Part shown: positions 26,644-36,800 of the stretch, piece by piece
Numbering within the stretch: position 1 is the first letter of the stretch
Layout of the letters: every line of letters begins with the position of its first letter
From: CAWBLP01 sp963721065
Lineage (GTDB): Bacteria > Pseudomonadota > Alphaproteobacteria > Acetobacterales > Acetobacteraceae
Assembly (NCBI GenBank): GCA_963721065.1
Contig: CAVRHO010000005.1
Span: forward strand, 1-64,000
Reading direction: 5' to 3'
Length of the DNA stretch: 64,000 nt
The notes under the pieces: generated by a model
Databases searched by the model: none
What the model was told of the DNA's origin: nothing
What the model saw: the letters and a program-made list of their open reading frames with translations, nothing else
Position numbers and translations under genes: made by a program

Positions 26644-27306
26644 ATGCCGGAAGGCCGCCTCGTCATCGGCAACCGCCGCTACTCGTCCTGGTCCATGCGC
26701 GGCTGGCTCGCCGTGACGCTGGCCTCGCTGGACGTGGAGGAGGTGGTGATCCCGTTTGTCCGCCCCGGCCCCACGCCGGAGATCGCCACGCTCTCGCCCA
26801 ACGGCCTGGTGCCGTATCTGGAACATCGCGGCCTGCGCGTCTGGGAGTCGCTGGCCATCTGCGAGTATTGCGCCGAGCAGTGGCCGGGGCTTTGGCCGGG
26901 GGACGCGGTTGCCCGTGCCCATGGACGGTCCATCGCCGCGCAAATGCATGCCGGGTTCCGCGACCTGCGCCAGGCGATGTGGATGAACCTCGGCCGAGAC
27001 TTCGCGGGGCACGGACGCACGCCGGGCGCGCTCGCCGACATCGCGCGGATCGAGGCGCTGTGGGCGGACACGCGCCGGCTGTTCGGCTCCGGCGGCCCGT
27101 TCCTGTTCGGTCCGGCGCTGACGGCGGCGGACGTGATGTACGCGCCGGTTGTCACCCGCTTCCTGACCTGGCAGCCGGAACTGTCGGCCGAAAGCCGCGC
27201 CTATTGCGATGCGGTGCGCGCGCACCCGCTGGTGGACCGGTGGTATGCGGCGGCGGCGCAGGAGCCGGAGGACTGGCTGCTGCCCGATTACGAGACGCTG
27301 CCGTGA
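26644..27306 (+). CDS. Glutathione S-transferase
   Basis: A 220-aa GST. The N-terminal thioredoxin-fold begins VIGNRRYSSWSMRGWLAVTLA with the catalytic Ser region SSWS at residues ~11-14, the cis-Pro is in GLVPYLEHR, and ESLAICEY binds the glutathione gamma-glutamyl group. The C-terminal helical domain includes FLFGPALTAADVMYAPVVTRF. The ATG at 26644 has ggggagatc as ribosome site. Its stop overlaps the start of the VOC gene (GTGA), and the VOC gene overlaps SCO1 in the same way, so the three are likely co-translated. Confidence 0.92.
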   Translation: MPEGRLVIGNRRYSSWSMRGWLAVTLASLDVEEVVIPFVRPGPTPEIATLSPNGLVPYLEHRGLRVWESLAICEYCAEQWPGLWPGDAVARAHGRSIAAQMHAGFRDLRQAMWMNLGRDFAGHGRTPGALADIARIEALWADTRRLFGSGGPFLFGPALTAADVMYAPVVTRFLTWQPELSAESRAYCDAVRAHPLVDRWYAAAAQEPEDWLLPDYETLP

Positions 27307-28157
27307 GCGCGACCGGGCTCGACCATGTGGGCGTGGTCGGGCACGACCTGGGCACGCTGGCCGCTGCGTTCGAGCGGATCGGCTTCCAGCTCACCCCGCC
27401 GGCGGCGCATGCCGGGGGACGCACCGGCAACCGCTGCGCCATGCTGCGCGCCGGCTATCTCGAACTGATGGCGGTGCTGCCGGGCGGCAGCAGCACCACG
27501 CTGCAGCGGTTCCTTGCCCGCCATGCCGGTGCGCATATCGCCGCACTGTCGGTGGACGACCCGGCGGCGGAGACGTCCCGGTTGCAGCGGGCCGGCATCG
27601 CCCCGGTCAGCGTCAGCGAGGCCGAGCGCGCGGTGGATGCACAGGCCGAACCCGCCCGGTTCGGCGTGGTGCTGCCGCCGGACCAGCCGGAGGGGCGCTT
27701 CCTGCTGATCCGCCACCACACGCCGGCACGCCTGTGGCAGGACCGCTTCCTGCACCACCCGAACCACGCGGTCGCGCTGGCCGAACTGCTGCTGCGCGTG
27801 GCCGATACCGCCGACACGGCCGCCCGGCTGTCCCGCCTGTCCGGCTGCCCCATCCTTCCCGACCCGCTGGGCGGCTACATCCTGGAACTGGCGCAGGGCC
27901 GGATCCGCATGCTGCCGGCGGAGGCGATTGCCCCCCTGCTCCCGGACGTAGTGCTGCCGGAACCGCCCTGCATGGCCGGCGTCACGCTGCACACGGGCGA
28001 CGGCAACGCGGCCCTGCGTTGCCTGCTGGATGAGCGGGCGGTTACATACCGCCAGGTCGGGGCTGCGACAGTGACCGTGGCGGGCGGCGTGGCGCTGCGT
28101 TTCGTTCCGTCGGAGCCCGCTTCAGTATCATCGTCCGACCGGGGTAAGGCGCCATGA
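27303..28157 (+). CDS. VOC/glyoxalase-like family protein
   Basis: A 284-aa protein starting at a GTG that overlaps the GST stop. LDHVGVVGHDLGTLAAAFERIGFQLTP at the N-terminus is the glyoxalase-like (VOC) opening, with the metal-ligand His in LDHV; later HHPNHAVALAELLLRV supplies a second metal-site region near residue 155. ALARHAGAHIAAL-like repeats give the second half-fold. Proteins of this type bind metal and act on small carbonyl or phenolic substrates; the reaction is unknown. Its position next to a GST fits detoxification. It overlaps SCO1 by 4 bases. Confidence 0.85.
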   Translation: MSATGLDHVGVVGHDLGTLAAAFERIGFQLTPPAAHAGGRTGNRCAMLRAGYLELMAVLPGGSSTTLQRFLARHAGAHIAALSVDDPAAETSRLQRAGIAPVSVSEAERAVDAQAEPARFGVVLPPDQPEGRFLLIRHHTPARLWQDRFLHHPNHAVALAELLLRVADTADTAARLSRLSGCPILPDPLGGYILELAQGRIRMLPAEAIAPLLPDVVLPEPPCMAGVTLHTGDGNAALRCLLDERAVTYRQVGAATVTVAGGVALRFVPSEPASVSSSDRGKAP

Positions 28158-28777
28158 GCACAACCAAGGATCCTGACGTCAGCAGGCCACCCGGGCCGCA
28201 ACGGCCGGCCAGCTTCCTGCTGGCGGTGGCCGGACTGGTGGTCGCCGTGCTGCTGCTGGGCGGCGGCGTGTTCATGTGGTTCAACGGCGATGCGGGCCCC
28301 AAGGTCGGCGGGCCGTTCACACTGGTGAACGGCAACGGCCAGACCGTCACCGACCAGACGTTTCGCGGCAAGTACATGCTGGTGTATTTCGGCTACACGC
28401 ATTGCCCGGATGTCTGCCCCACCACGCTGAACGCCGTCACCGATGCGCTGGAAAAGCTGGGGCCGCTGGCCAACAAGTTGCAGCCGCTGTTCATCACCGT
28501 CGATCCGAACCGCGACACGCCCGCGTTGATGAAGGAGTACGCCGCCGCCTTCACGCCGCGCCTGATGGGGCTGACCGGCACGCCGGAGCAGATCGCCAAG
28601 GTGGCGAAGGAGTATCACGTTTACTACTCCGTCACGCAGACGGGACCGAACGACTTCGAGGTCGATCACAGCTCGGTGCTGTACCTGATGGGGCCCAAGG
28701 GGAAGTTCGTCGCCCCGCTGCGTGCAAATGAGTCGGGCGACGAGATTGCGGATCGGCTGCGGAAGCTGATGTCGTAG
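28154..28777 (+). CDS. SCO1/SenC copper chaperone-like protein
   Basis: A 207-aa membrane-anchored thioredoxin-fold protein. One N-terminal helix (FLLAVAGLVVAVLLLGGGVFMWF) tethers it to the periplasmic side. The copper-binding CxxxC is FGYTHCPDVCPTTL near residue 82-88, and the distal His ligand is in FEVDHSSVLYLM near 175. It delivers copper to the CuA site of cytochrome oxidase or acts as a thiol reductase. The start overlaps the VOC gene by 4 bases (ATGA). No cytochrome-oxidase genes are in the window. Confidence 0.94.
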   Translation: MSTTKDPDVSRPPGPQRPASFLLAVAGLVVAVLLLGGGVFMWFNGDAGPKVGGPFTLVNGNGQTVTDQTFRGKYMLVYFGYTHCPDVCPTTLNAVTDALEKLGPLANKLQPLFITVDPNRDTPALMKEYAAAFTPRLMGLTGTPEQIAKVAKEYHVYYSVTQTGPNDFEVDHSSVLYLMGPKGKFVAPLRANESGDEIADRLRKLMS

Positions 28778-29071
28778 GGCCGTGTGTCGCTCTCTCATGC
28801 CGACGCGCGTCGCGTTCGACCGTTGGTCGGCAATGCACCGTCTTGGTCCGCCGAAGCGGCCATAATCCAGGGCCGCCCTGATCATCGTGACGATGACTGC
28901 CGGCAGGCCAAACCACGTCGTGGCGGGCGAAGGCCGGCTATCCACGACTTTGCTGACGGCAGCTACGAAAAAACGTGGATGGCCTGCCCGCGCGGGCCGT
29001 GACGTTGAAGAGCTGACCGCACGTCAAACGAGGCTGGCACCGAATAGGACGCAGGTTGGTAGCGGTTGGTA
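28778..29071. other. Intergenic region with palindrome, between SCO1 and acyl-CoA synthetase (convergent)
   Basis: Nearly 300 bases with no gene. It holds the palindromic element at 28917-29003. The flanking sequence shows no family match. Confidence 0.45.
28917..29003. repeat. Imperfect palindromic intergenic element (copy B)
   Basis: Left arm with gcgaaggccggctatccacg and right arm cgtggatggcctgcccgcgc pair imperfectly around a central part reading ccacgactttgctgacgg...gaaaaaacg. The central part recurs almost unchanged in copy C (62.6 kb), and the arms resemble copy A (24.4 kb). This marks a dispersed family rather than a simple terminator. Confidence 0.7.
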
Positions 29072-30776
29072 TCAGGCGCCGCCCTGACGTGACGTCAGTT
29101 CGGGGAAATCGTCTTCGCGGAACTCGCCTGGCGCGCGCTGGCTGTCCTTCGCCAGCCGTTCCTCGGTCTGGCGCAGTTCCACCCGGCGGATTTTGCCGGA
29201 AATGGTCTTCGGCAGTTCACCGAACTCCAGCCGCCGCACGCGCTTGAACGGCGCAAGGCGCTCGCGCAGGTGGCGGAAGATGGAAAGCGCGGTGTCGCGG
29301 TCGGCGGGCGTGCCGGCGGTCAGCGTGATGTAGGCCTTGGGCACCGCCATGCGCACCGCATCGGGCGCCGGCACCACCGCAGCCTCGGCGATCGCGGGGT
29401 GTTCGATCAGCGCGCTTTCCAGCTCGAACGGGCTGATCCGGTAGTCGGACGCTTTGAACACGTCGTCCGCGCGGCCGATATAGGTGTAGTACCCATCGGC
29501 ATCACGCGTCCCCACATCGCCGGTGCGATAGGCGCCCTGGCCCAGCGGGGCGAAGCTGCCGTCGTCGTTCTGGTAGCCGCGCATCAGCCCGACCGGCGCC
29601 GGGTTCAGGTCGATGCAGACTTCCGCTTCTTCCGCCGGGTTGCCGTCGGGATCCAGCAGGCGGATGCGGTAGCCGGGCGCTTCCTGGCCCATGCTGCCGG
29701 GCTTCACCGTCTGGCCGGGGAAGCAGGCGATCTGCACCGTGGTTTCCGTCTGGCCGTAGGCTTCGCGCACCGTCTGGCCCCAGACTTTCTGGATGTGCTC
29801 GATCACCTCCGGGTTCAGCGGCTCGCCGGCGGAGCAGAGTTCGCGCAGGCTGGTGCGGATGGATGCCAGGTCCTCCTGCACGAACATGCGCCACACCGTG
29901 GGCGGGGCGCAGAGCGTGGTGACGTTGTTGGCGGCGATGGCGTCCAGCATGCCGCGGCGCGTTGAAGCGCGGCTGGTTGGCGATGAACACCGTCGCGCCG
30001 GCGTTCCACGGCGCGAAGAAGCAACTGTAGGCATGCTTCGCCCAGCCCGGCGAGGAGATGTTCAGGTGCACGTCGCCCGGCCGCAGCCCGATCCAGTACA
30101 TCGTGGTCAGGTGGCCGACCGGATAGCTCTGGTGGTTGTGCTCCACCAGCTTCGGGCGCGACGTGGTGCCAGAGGTGAAATACAGCAGCAGCGGATCGGT
30201 GGCCCGGGTTGGGCCGTCCGGCGTGAAGGCTTCGGGCGCGTTCAGCAGCGCGTCGTAGCGGCGCCAGCCGGCGGGCGCGTCGCCGACGGCGATGCGGGTG
30301 ACGGACGGATCCAGCCCGTCGAACTTCGCCGCATCGGCCGCGGCGACGATCAGGTGGCGCACGCGGCCGCGGTCGAACCGGTCCTTCAGGTCGCGCGGGG
30401 TCAGCAGCGTGGTGGCGGGGATCACCACGGCGCCAAGCTTCATGGCGGCCAGCATGGATTCCCACAGCGGCACGACATTGCCGAGCATCAGCAGGATGCG
30501 GTCGCCGCGCTTGACGCCGAGGGCGCGGAGGCCGTTGGCCAGGCGGCTCGACGCGGCGGAGAGTTCGGCGAAGCTGCGCGTGGCGGCACCGTCGCCGGTG
30601 ATGTGCAGCGCGGGCTGGTTGGCGAGCGCGCCGCGGGCGAGTTCACCGTCGAACCAGTCCAGGGCGTAGTTGAAGGTGTCCAGTTCCGGCCAGCGGAAAT
30701 CGCGGTGCGCGGTGGGGTAGTCGGTGCGCTGCGCGAACAGGAAGTCGCGGGCTGCCTTGAATGCGTCGGCGGACAT
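29072..30776 (-). pseudogene. AMP-dependent acyl-CoA synthetase, frameshifted
   Basis: An ANL-superfamily ligase activating a carboxylic acid to acyl-CoA. The 5' part (start 30776) carries the P-loop YFTSGTTSRPKLVEHNH; the 3' part carries EAYGQTETT, the hinge GDVGTRDADGYYTYIGRADDVFKASDYRISPFELE and the C-terminal catalytic Lys segment LPKTISGKIRRVELR. The frames join near 29953-29960, where IANQPRFNA changes to RGMLDAIAANNV; one extra C in a GCGCCGCGG run explains it. The span is 1705 bases (3n+1). By layout it resembles acetoacetyl- or medium-chain acyl-CoA synthetases. It begins a minus-strand catabolic run with HIBADH upstream. Confidence 0.88.
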
Positions 30777-30943
30777 CGTTGCCTCCCAGCCGTTTCGATC
30801 TTTCCCCTCCCTTTGCAGGAGGGCGTTGGGGGAGCGGTCGTGCGCGCGAAATTCACCAGCTCGACGTTTGCACGCAGGCCCCTCCCCCAGCCCCCTCCCT
30901 CGCCGGGAGGGGGAGCACTCTGGAGCCTGGTCTTGCCGTTACG

Positions 30944-31843
30944 CTAGTCCCGCTTCTGCTCCGCCAGCCAGCGGAACACCACGGAGAAATCCTTGGTGCC
31001 GTTCCCGGCATCCACCACACGCTGGTAGATCGAGGTCGCATCCTTCGCCAGCGGCGTGGGGGAGCCGGTGGCATCGGCCGCCGCCTGCGCCAGCTTGATG
31101 TCCTTCAGCATCAGCGCCGCCATGAAGCCGGGCGCGTAGTCGCGGTTGGACGGTGCGGCCGGAGCCGGGCCGGGGGCGGGGCAGTAGGTGCTCAGCGCCC
31201 AGGACTGCGCGGTGGCGGTGCTGGTGATCTGGTGCAGCTTCTCCCAGTCCAGCCCCAGCTTCTGCGCCAGCAGGAAGCCCTCGCACACGCCGATCATGTT
31301 GATGGCGAGCATCATGTTGTTGCAGATCTTCGCCGCCTGGCCGGCGCCCGGACCGCCGGCGAGGAAGATGTTCTTGCCCATCGCCTCCAGGATCGGCCGG
31401 CAGCGCTGGAACGCCGCATCGTCACCGCCGACCATGAAGGTCAGCGTGCCGTTGGCTGCGCCCACCGTGCCGCCGGACACCGGCGCGTCCAGCAACGCCA
31501 TGCCGGCCTGGCGTGCGGCCTCGGCGACTTCGCGGGCGCTGGCGACGTCGATGGTGGAGCAGTCGATCAGCAGCGGCTTCGCGTCCTTGACCGTCTCGAT
31601 CAGGCCGCCCTGGTGCAGCCAGACCTCGCGCACGTGCTCGCCGGCGGGCAGCATGGTGATGACGCACTCGGCGCCACGCGCCGCGTCGGCGGCGCTGGCA
31701 GCTGCCTCGCCGCCAGCATCCTTCAGGGCGGCCAGCGCGGCGGCATTGATGTCGAAGCCGCGCACCTTGTGGCCGGCCTTCACCAGGTTCGCCGCCATCG
31801 GCGCGCCCATGTTGCCCAGGCCGATAAATCCGATCGTCGCCAT
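30944..31843 (-). CDS. mmsB: 3-hydroxyisobutyrate dehydrogenase-like NAD(P)-dependent reductase
   Basis: A 299-aa beta-hydroxyacid dehydrogenase. The Rossmann motif GFIGLGNMGAPMA is at residues ~4-16, the substrate-binding DAPVSGGTVGAANGTLT at ~120-136, and the catalytic Lys in GAGQAAKICNNMM near 172. It would oxidise 3-hydroxyisobutyrate in valine degradation, or a related hydroxyacid (tartronate semialdehyde reductases share all motifs). It is separated by 2 bases from the upstream DUF3237 gene, so it is certainly co-transcribed with it. Confidence 0.9.
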   Translation of the reverse strand: MATIGFIGLGNMGAPMAANLVKAGHKVRGFDINAAALAALKDAGGEAAASAADAARGAECVITMLPAGEHVREVWLHQGGLIETVKDAKPLLIDCSTIDVASAREVAEAARQAGMALLDAPVSGGTVGAANGTLTFMVGGDDAAFQRCRPILEAMGKNIFLAGGPGAGQAAKICNNMMLAINMIGVCEGFLLAQKLGLDWEKLHQITSTATAQSWALSTYCPAPGPAPAAPSNRDYAPGFMAALMLKDIKLAQAAADATGSPTPLAKDATSIYQRVVDAGNGTKDFSVVFRWLAEQKRD

Positions 31844-31845
31844 CG

Positions 31846-32304
31846 TTACAGCACCTCGAACACGTCGTACACGGGACCTTCGGGCGGGCGGCGGCCGGTG
31901 CCGATGGCGATGATGCGGTTCAGCCAGTCGTATTTTGGCGCCGCGGTCTCGAAGACCACGGAAGTGCGGAAATAGTATTCGGACGGATCGACGTTCTCCC
32001 CGCGGTTCATCCGTTCCATGACGGCGGCGGGGCCGTGGCGCATGCCACGGTAGGTCATGCCGATGGCCGCGCCGTCATCGGTTTCCAGCACCAGGCGCAC
32101 ATCCAGCGTGGTGGCGCCATCGGGGCGCACGATGATCCAGTCGGCGCCGCCGGACAGCACGGTGCCGCGCAGGCGCTCGCCCTGGAAGCTGCCGCCGGCG
32201 ACCAGGCCGACGCGGCGGTCGCCGTTGGGCGTGGCACCGATCGGCTGCATGCCGGATACCTGCAACGACATGGTGAACAGCGGTGCGGTGCGTATCTCCG
32301 CCAT
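31846..32304 (-). CDS. DUF3237 family protein
   Basis: A 152-aa beta-barrel family protein: PLFTMSLQVSGMQPIGATPNGDRR at the start, GGSFQGERLRGTVLSGGADW in the middle, VRLVLETDDGAAIGMTYRGMRHG and PSEYYFRTSVVFETAAPKYDWLNRI near the end are all typical. The function is unestablished; members often sit in aromatic or fatty-acid catabolic clusters, as here with HIBADH and an acyl-CoA ligase. The start is ATG at 32304; the gene ends 2 bases before mmsB. Confidence 0.93.
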   Translation of the reverse strand: MAEIRTAPLFTMSLQVSGMQPIGATPNGDRRVGLVAGGSFQGERLRGTVLSGGADWIIVRPDGATTLDVRLVLETDDGAAIGMTYRGMRHGPAAVMERMNRGENVDPSEYYFRTSVVFETAAPKYDWLNRIIAIGTGRRPPEGPVYDVFEVL

Positions 32305-32427
32305 GCATTTCCTCCTTCAGCTCGGCGCGGCGGATCACACCCGATCCGCCGGGGCGGAGCAAGGGACCGCTTGCCGGCGCGTTCGCCCGCCGTTGCGGTG
32401 CTCAGCCGAGCGTGCCGAGGGAGGGGT

Positions 32428-33384
32428 TCAGCCCAGCGTGCCCAGGAAGGGGTTCAGCGCGGCAAGGAAGCCGCTGGTGTTCTGGCCGTGCACGTTGTGG
32501 CCGCAGTCCGGCACCGTCACCAGCATTCCGCGCGGCAACGCGTCGCGGAAGCGGTCCGCCGCGTCCGGCGCCAGGATGTTGGAGTTGGCGCCGCGCACGA
32601 TCAGCACCGGCAGGTCGAAGGCGCGCGCGTCCTCCAGCGTGATGTTCTCCTGCGGGCCGCTGCTGCGCACGATGCCCAGGCGCCTTGGAGTCGCGTCACA
32701 CTTGCTGACGAACTTGCCGTCGGCGCGGCGCAACATGTTGTATTTCACTGTGCGCTCGATGTGCTCGCGCTTGCGGTACGGGTCGTAGCGGCGAACGTTA
32801 TCGATGAACTGTTCCAGGTCGTCGAACTCCTGGTTCGCCTGCACGAACCCGGCGATCACCTGGCGCCCGCGGTCGGACACTTCCGGGCCGACATCCACCA
32901 CCACCAGCGCGCGCAGCCGAGCGGGATCGCGCCGGGTCAGCAGCATGGCGTTGCGGGCGCCCATCGAGTGGCCGATGACGATCGGGCGGTGCAGGTCCAG
33001 CGCGTTGATGAACGCCTCGGCATCCAGCGCCATGGTGTGGTTGGAGTATTCCACGTCGCGTGGCCACTCGCTGTCGCCATGGCCGCGCTGGTCCAGCGCC
33101 AGCACACGGTAGCGCTGTGCCAGGTGCAGGCTGACCAGGTCCCAGGAATGCGCCGACTGGTGGCCGCCGTGCAGCAGCACGACCGGCGGCGCGTCGGGGG
33201 CGCCCCATTCCAGGAAATGGAAGCGCAGTTGCCGCAGCACGATGTGGCGTGAGCGGTACTGGATGTCCGGCGCGTGCGGTATGCCGAGTTCGCCGGCGCT
33301 GGTCAGCAGGCTGCGGAACTCGTCGGTCCGCGTCATGTCGAGCGGCTGCGCGGTTTCGGCGAACACGTTCATGTACATCGGCAT
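32428..33384 (-). CDS. Alpha/beta hydrolase
   Basis: A 318-aa alpha/beta-hydrolase. The oxyanion region HGGHQSAHSWDLV follows VVLLHGG, the nucleophile elbow is IGHSMGARNAM (Ser near residue 145), an acid is likely in the NSNILAPDAA loop, and the catalytic His is in PDCGHNVHGQ near residue 297. Three in-frame ATGs (33384, 33378, 33372) begin the protein within 12 bases, so the exact start is open. It is the probable first gene of the hydrolase-DUF3237-HIBADH-acyl-CoA synthetase run, suggesting hydrolysis of an ester or ring-cleavage product feeding the pathway (inference). Confidence 0.9.
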   Translation of the reverse strand: MPMYMNVFAETAQPLDMTRTDEFRSLLTSAGELGIPHAPDIQYRSRHIVLRQLRFHFLEWGAPDAPPVVLLHGGHQSAHSWDLVSLHLAQRYRVLALDQRGHGDSEWPRDVEYSNHTMALDAEAFINALDLHRPIVIGHSMGARNAMLLTRRDPARLRALVVVDVGPEVSDRGRQVIAGFVQANQEFDDLEQFIDNVRRYDPYRKREHIERTVKYNMLRRADGKFVSKCDATPRRLGIVRSSGPQENITLEDARAFDLPVLIVRGANSNILAPDAADRFRDALPRGMLVTVPDCGHNVHGQNTSGFLAALNPFLGTLG

Positions 33385-33727
33385 TGTCCGGACGGGAGGA
33401 AAACGGAGGCGTTCGGAACAGCATGCCGGTTCCGCCGCAGCGCGCCAAGTTGCGGGGCAGGCTAAGGAGCGATGGGCGTGGCGGCCCCGGGCTCGCGTGG
33501 AGCGCCGAAGCAACCGGGTCACAGGCGGCCCCCAAGCCGGCCATCCGCCGCCATCTGCACGGGCGCGTTGCGCTGCGCCCCGACCGGTCCCGGGCACACG
33601 CCGGCTCGACGGGGGAATGACCCGAAGGCTCAAATCCCTACTTTGACTGGGAGCGAGCCGTCGCTTTGATGAAGCTTGCGGAACGCGGCGGCCGCGCCTT
33701 CATCAGGCGCGACCTGCCCTGGTGCCG
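33385..33727. other. Gene-free stretch between hydrolase and rne 3' end
   Basis: About 340 bases. It holds the promoter region of the hydrolase run on its left and a stem-loop at 33667-33705 on its right. Frames open on the plus strand here are antisense shadows. Confidence 0.4.
33667..33705 (-). terminator. Stem-loop after rne
   Basis: TGATGAAG and CTTCATCA form an 8-bp perfect stem around a 23-base GC-rich loop, 23 bases beyond the restored rne stop. The T-run that would make it a standard intrinsic terminator is absent, so this may only be an RNA-end stabilising hairpin. Confidence 0.35.
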
Positions 33728-33806
33728 CTAGCGTCGCCACCAGCCGCGCTTCTTCTCCGCCGGCGGCTCATCCGGTGCGCCGATGATGATGGGCCTGACG
33801 GCCGGT
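33728..33806 (-). pseudogene. rne: Out-of-frame C-terminal tail of RNase E
   Basis: The frame ending at 33728 encodes a tail running through LHEVAPPEAAAEPVTAEISPG to a terminal KKRGWWRR, the characteristic end of alphaproteobacterial RNase E. The upstream rne frame leaves it between about 33985 and 34010 in a GC-rich stretch and instead runs to 33807 with an Arg/Gly-rich end. One extra base explains the difference. Confidence 0.7.
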
Positions 33807-36800
33807 TCACTGCGCGACTCGACGGCCGGGTCCTCCACGGCCCCTGCCGGCGCCTCGGCTTCGGAGGCAGCCGCCATGGCCACTTCCCCGCCGGGCGGTT
33901 CTGCAGCCGGCGCGCTTCCCGGCGAGATTTCGGCCGTTACGGGTTCGGCTGCCGCTTCGGGCGGCGCAACCTCGTGCAAGTCGCCGGCGGCCGCGAGTCT
34001 CGGGCGCAGCTTCGCCTGTCGCAGCTTTGCTTGCCGCAGGTTCGGGCGAGGCTTCGGTCCGCGCGGGCGCCTCCCCGACGGGCGTTTCGGGCACGACCAG
34101 CGTCTGCGCCGGCTCCGGCAGTCCGGACGCCGGGGCCGCGTGGACGGGCTCCGCGACCGGGCCCGTCTCCGGCGCGCCTTCGGTATGCACCGCCTCTTCC
34201 GTCGCCGGCTCCGGCGCCGCGGTGTTCATGATCTCCACCGGCACCACCGGTTCGGCGTCACCCGGCCCCTGCGCCTGGTCGGGTGCGGACTCCTGGCCCG
34301 CCTCGCGGCCGGCTGCCCCCGGCGTTGCGCCGGCAATACCCTCGGCCTGCTCGAGCATGTCGAAGATATCGAATGCGTGACCGCCGAACGGATTGGCCGG
34401 GGTCGGGCCGGCGTAGAGCGGCGGCAGCTCCGGCTGATCCATATCCGGGGTGATCAGCGGCGCTTCCTGGTCGCTGGGTTCACGCCGCCGGCGCCGGCCA
34501 CCGCGACGGCCGCGCCGGCGGCCCCGCCCGTCATCGTCGTCGTCCTCCTCCTCGCCGGAGGTCGGCTTCTCGCTTGCGGGCGGTTCGGCATGCTCCGGCA
34601 CCCCCTCGATATGAGTCTCGTCCGCCGCGTCCTCGTCCGCCTCGTCTCCGGAAGGGGGCTGCGTCTCCGCCGCCGCACCCGGTTCGGCAGCAGCCGGCGC
34701 GGTGTCCTCCCGCCGGCCGCGCCGCCGCCGACGACGCCGGCGCCGGCGCCCCTCGGCTTCCTCGGCGGAAATCTCGGCGCCGTTCCCGGCCTGGTCCTCC
34801 TCCTGTGCCTCGGCTGGTTCCGCGGCCTCGGCCGGATCTTCCGCCGCCGGTTCCTCTTCCACCGGGTCCGGAGCCGGCAGGGCCTGCTGCGGAGGTGGGG
34901 GCGGCGGCAGGTCGGGGGTGACCACCGCCGGCACCGCGCCGGCGACCTGCGGGCGGAGCCGGTCGATGCGGAACTGCGGCTCGATCTGCCGGTCGTCGCC
35001 CGACAGAGTCACCCGCATGCCGTAGCGCAGCTCGATCTCATGCAGGCGGTCGCGCTTGTGGTTGAGGATGTACAGCGCGATCGGCGTGGCGACGTACACC
35101 ACGACCTCGGCCGCCTTGCGCTTGCTGCCCTCTTCCTCGATGCCGCGCAGCACGTGCAGCGCGGCGCTTTCCGTGCTGCGCACATGGCCGGTGCCGCCGC
35201 AGTGCGGGCAGGGGATGAAGCTGGTCTCGGCCAGCGACGGGCGCAGGCGCTGCCGGCTCATCTCCAGCAGGCCGAAATGGCTGATATGGCCGACCTGAAT
35301 GCGCGCCCGATCGCTCTTCAGCGCGTCCTTCAGGCGCTTCTCGACCATGGCGTTGTGCTTCTTCGACTCCATGTCGATGAAGTCGATCACGATCAGCCCG
35401 GCCAGGTCGCGCAACCGCAACTGGCGCGCCGCTTCGTCCGCCGCTTCCAGGTTGGTGCGCAGCGCCGTCTCCTCGACGTTCCGCTCCCGCGTGGAGCGGC
35501 CGGAGTTGACGTCGATGGCCACCAGCGCCTCGGTCTGGTTGATCACCAGGTAGCCGCCGGAGCGCAGTTGCACCGTGGGCAGCAGCATGTTGTCGAGCTG
35601 CGCTTCCACCTGGTAGCGGGCGAACAGCGGCTGCCCGCCGTCACGCCACAACTGCACCTTCCGGGCGTGGGACGGCATCAGCATGCGCATGAAGTCGTGC
35701 GCCTGCTTCCAGCCGCCCTCGCCGTCCACCTGGATTTCGTCGATGTCGCGGGAATACACGTCGCGGATCGCCCGCTTGATCAGGCTGGCTTCCTCATAGA
35801 TCAGCGCCGGGGCGACGGATTTCAGCGTGTGCTCGCGGATGTCGTCCCACAGCCGCAGCAGGTATTCACAGTCGCGCTTGATCTCCGGCTTCGGCCGGTT
35901 GGCGCCGGCGGTGCGCACGATCAGGCCCATGCCCTTCGGCATGTCCATCTCGGTGACGATGTCCTTCAGGCGGCGGCGGTCGGTGGCCGAGGTGATCTTG
36001 CGCGAGATGCCGCCGCCGCGCGGCGAGTTCGGCATCAGCACCGAGAACCGGCCGGCCAGGGAGATATAGGTGGTCAGCGCCGCGCCTTTGGTGCCACGCT
36101 CCTCCTTCACCACCTGCACCAGCATGATCTGGCGGCGCTTGATCACCTCCTGGATCTTGTAGTTGCGCAGGAAGCGGGGCGGGATGCGGCGCTCGCGATG
36201 GTCCTCGCCGTCGCTTTCGCCGCCGACCGTCTCGGGCGGCAGGGGTTCCGGCACGGGTTCGCCGAACTCGGCGTCCTCCTCGCCGGTCGCCTCGTCGTTG
36301 TCGGAGGAGCGCCGGCGGCTGCGGCGCGGGCGGGCGGGTTCTTCGGCGGCGTCCGGTGTGTCCGACGCGGCGGCATCGGCTGCGCCGGCTTCCGCCACGG
36401 GCGGCTCGACCGCAGCATTCTTCGGCTCGGCGTCATCGGGCCGGTCGGATGCCTCGGCCGGCTCCGGCGATTCACCCGCGGCCGGCGCTTCGGCGGTCTC
36501 CACCGGCCCGCTCAGCGTCTCCGGCTCGATGATCATCGGTTGCGCCCGCCGGCGGGTTCCCCGCGTCGGCTCCGGATCGTCGGGTTCGTCGCCGTCGGCT
36601 GCGCCGGATTCGTCGTTGACGTCCGCGATGGGCGGTTCGGGGGAAGCTTCGGGCGTCTGCGATTGCTCGGCCTGCGGCGATGCGCTGGCGCCGGGGACCG
36701 AGTCACCCGGTCCGGCGCCCGTGACGGTGGTGCCCGTGGCGCCCAACTCGTCACTGGTCTCCGCCGCGGGCGGTTCGGGGGTGACGTCGGGCGTCTGCGG

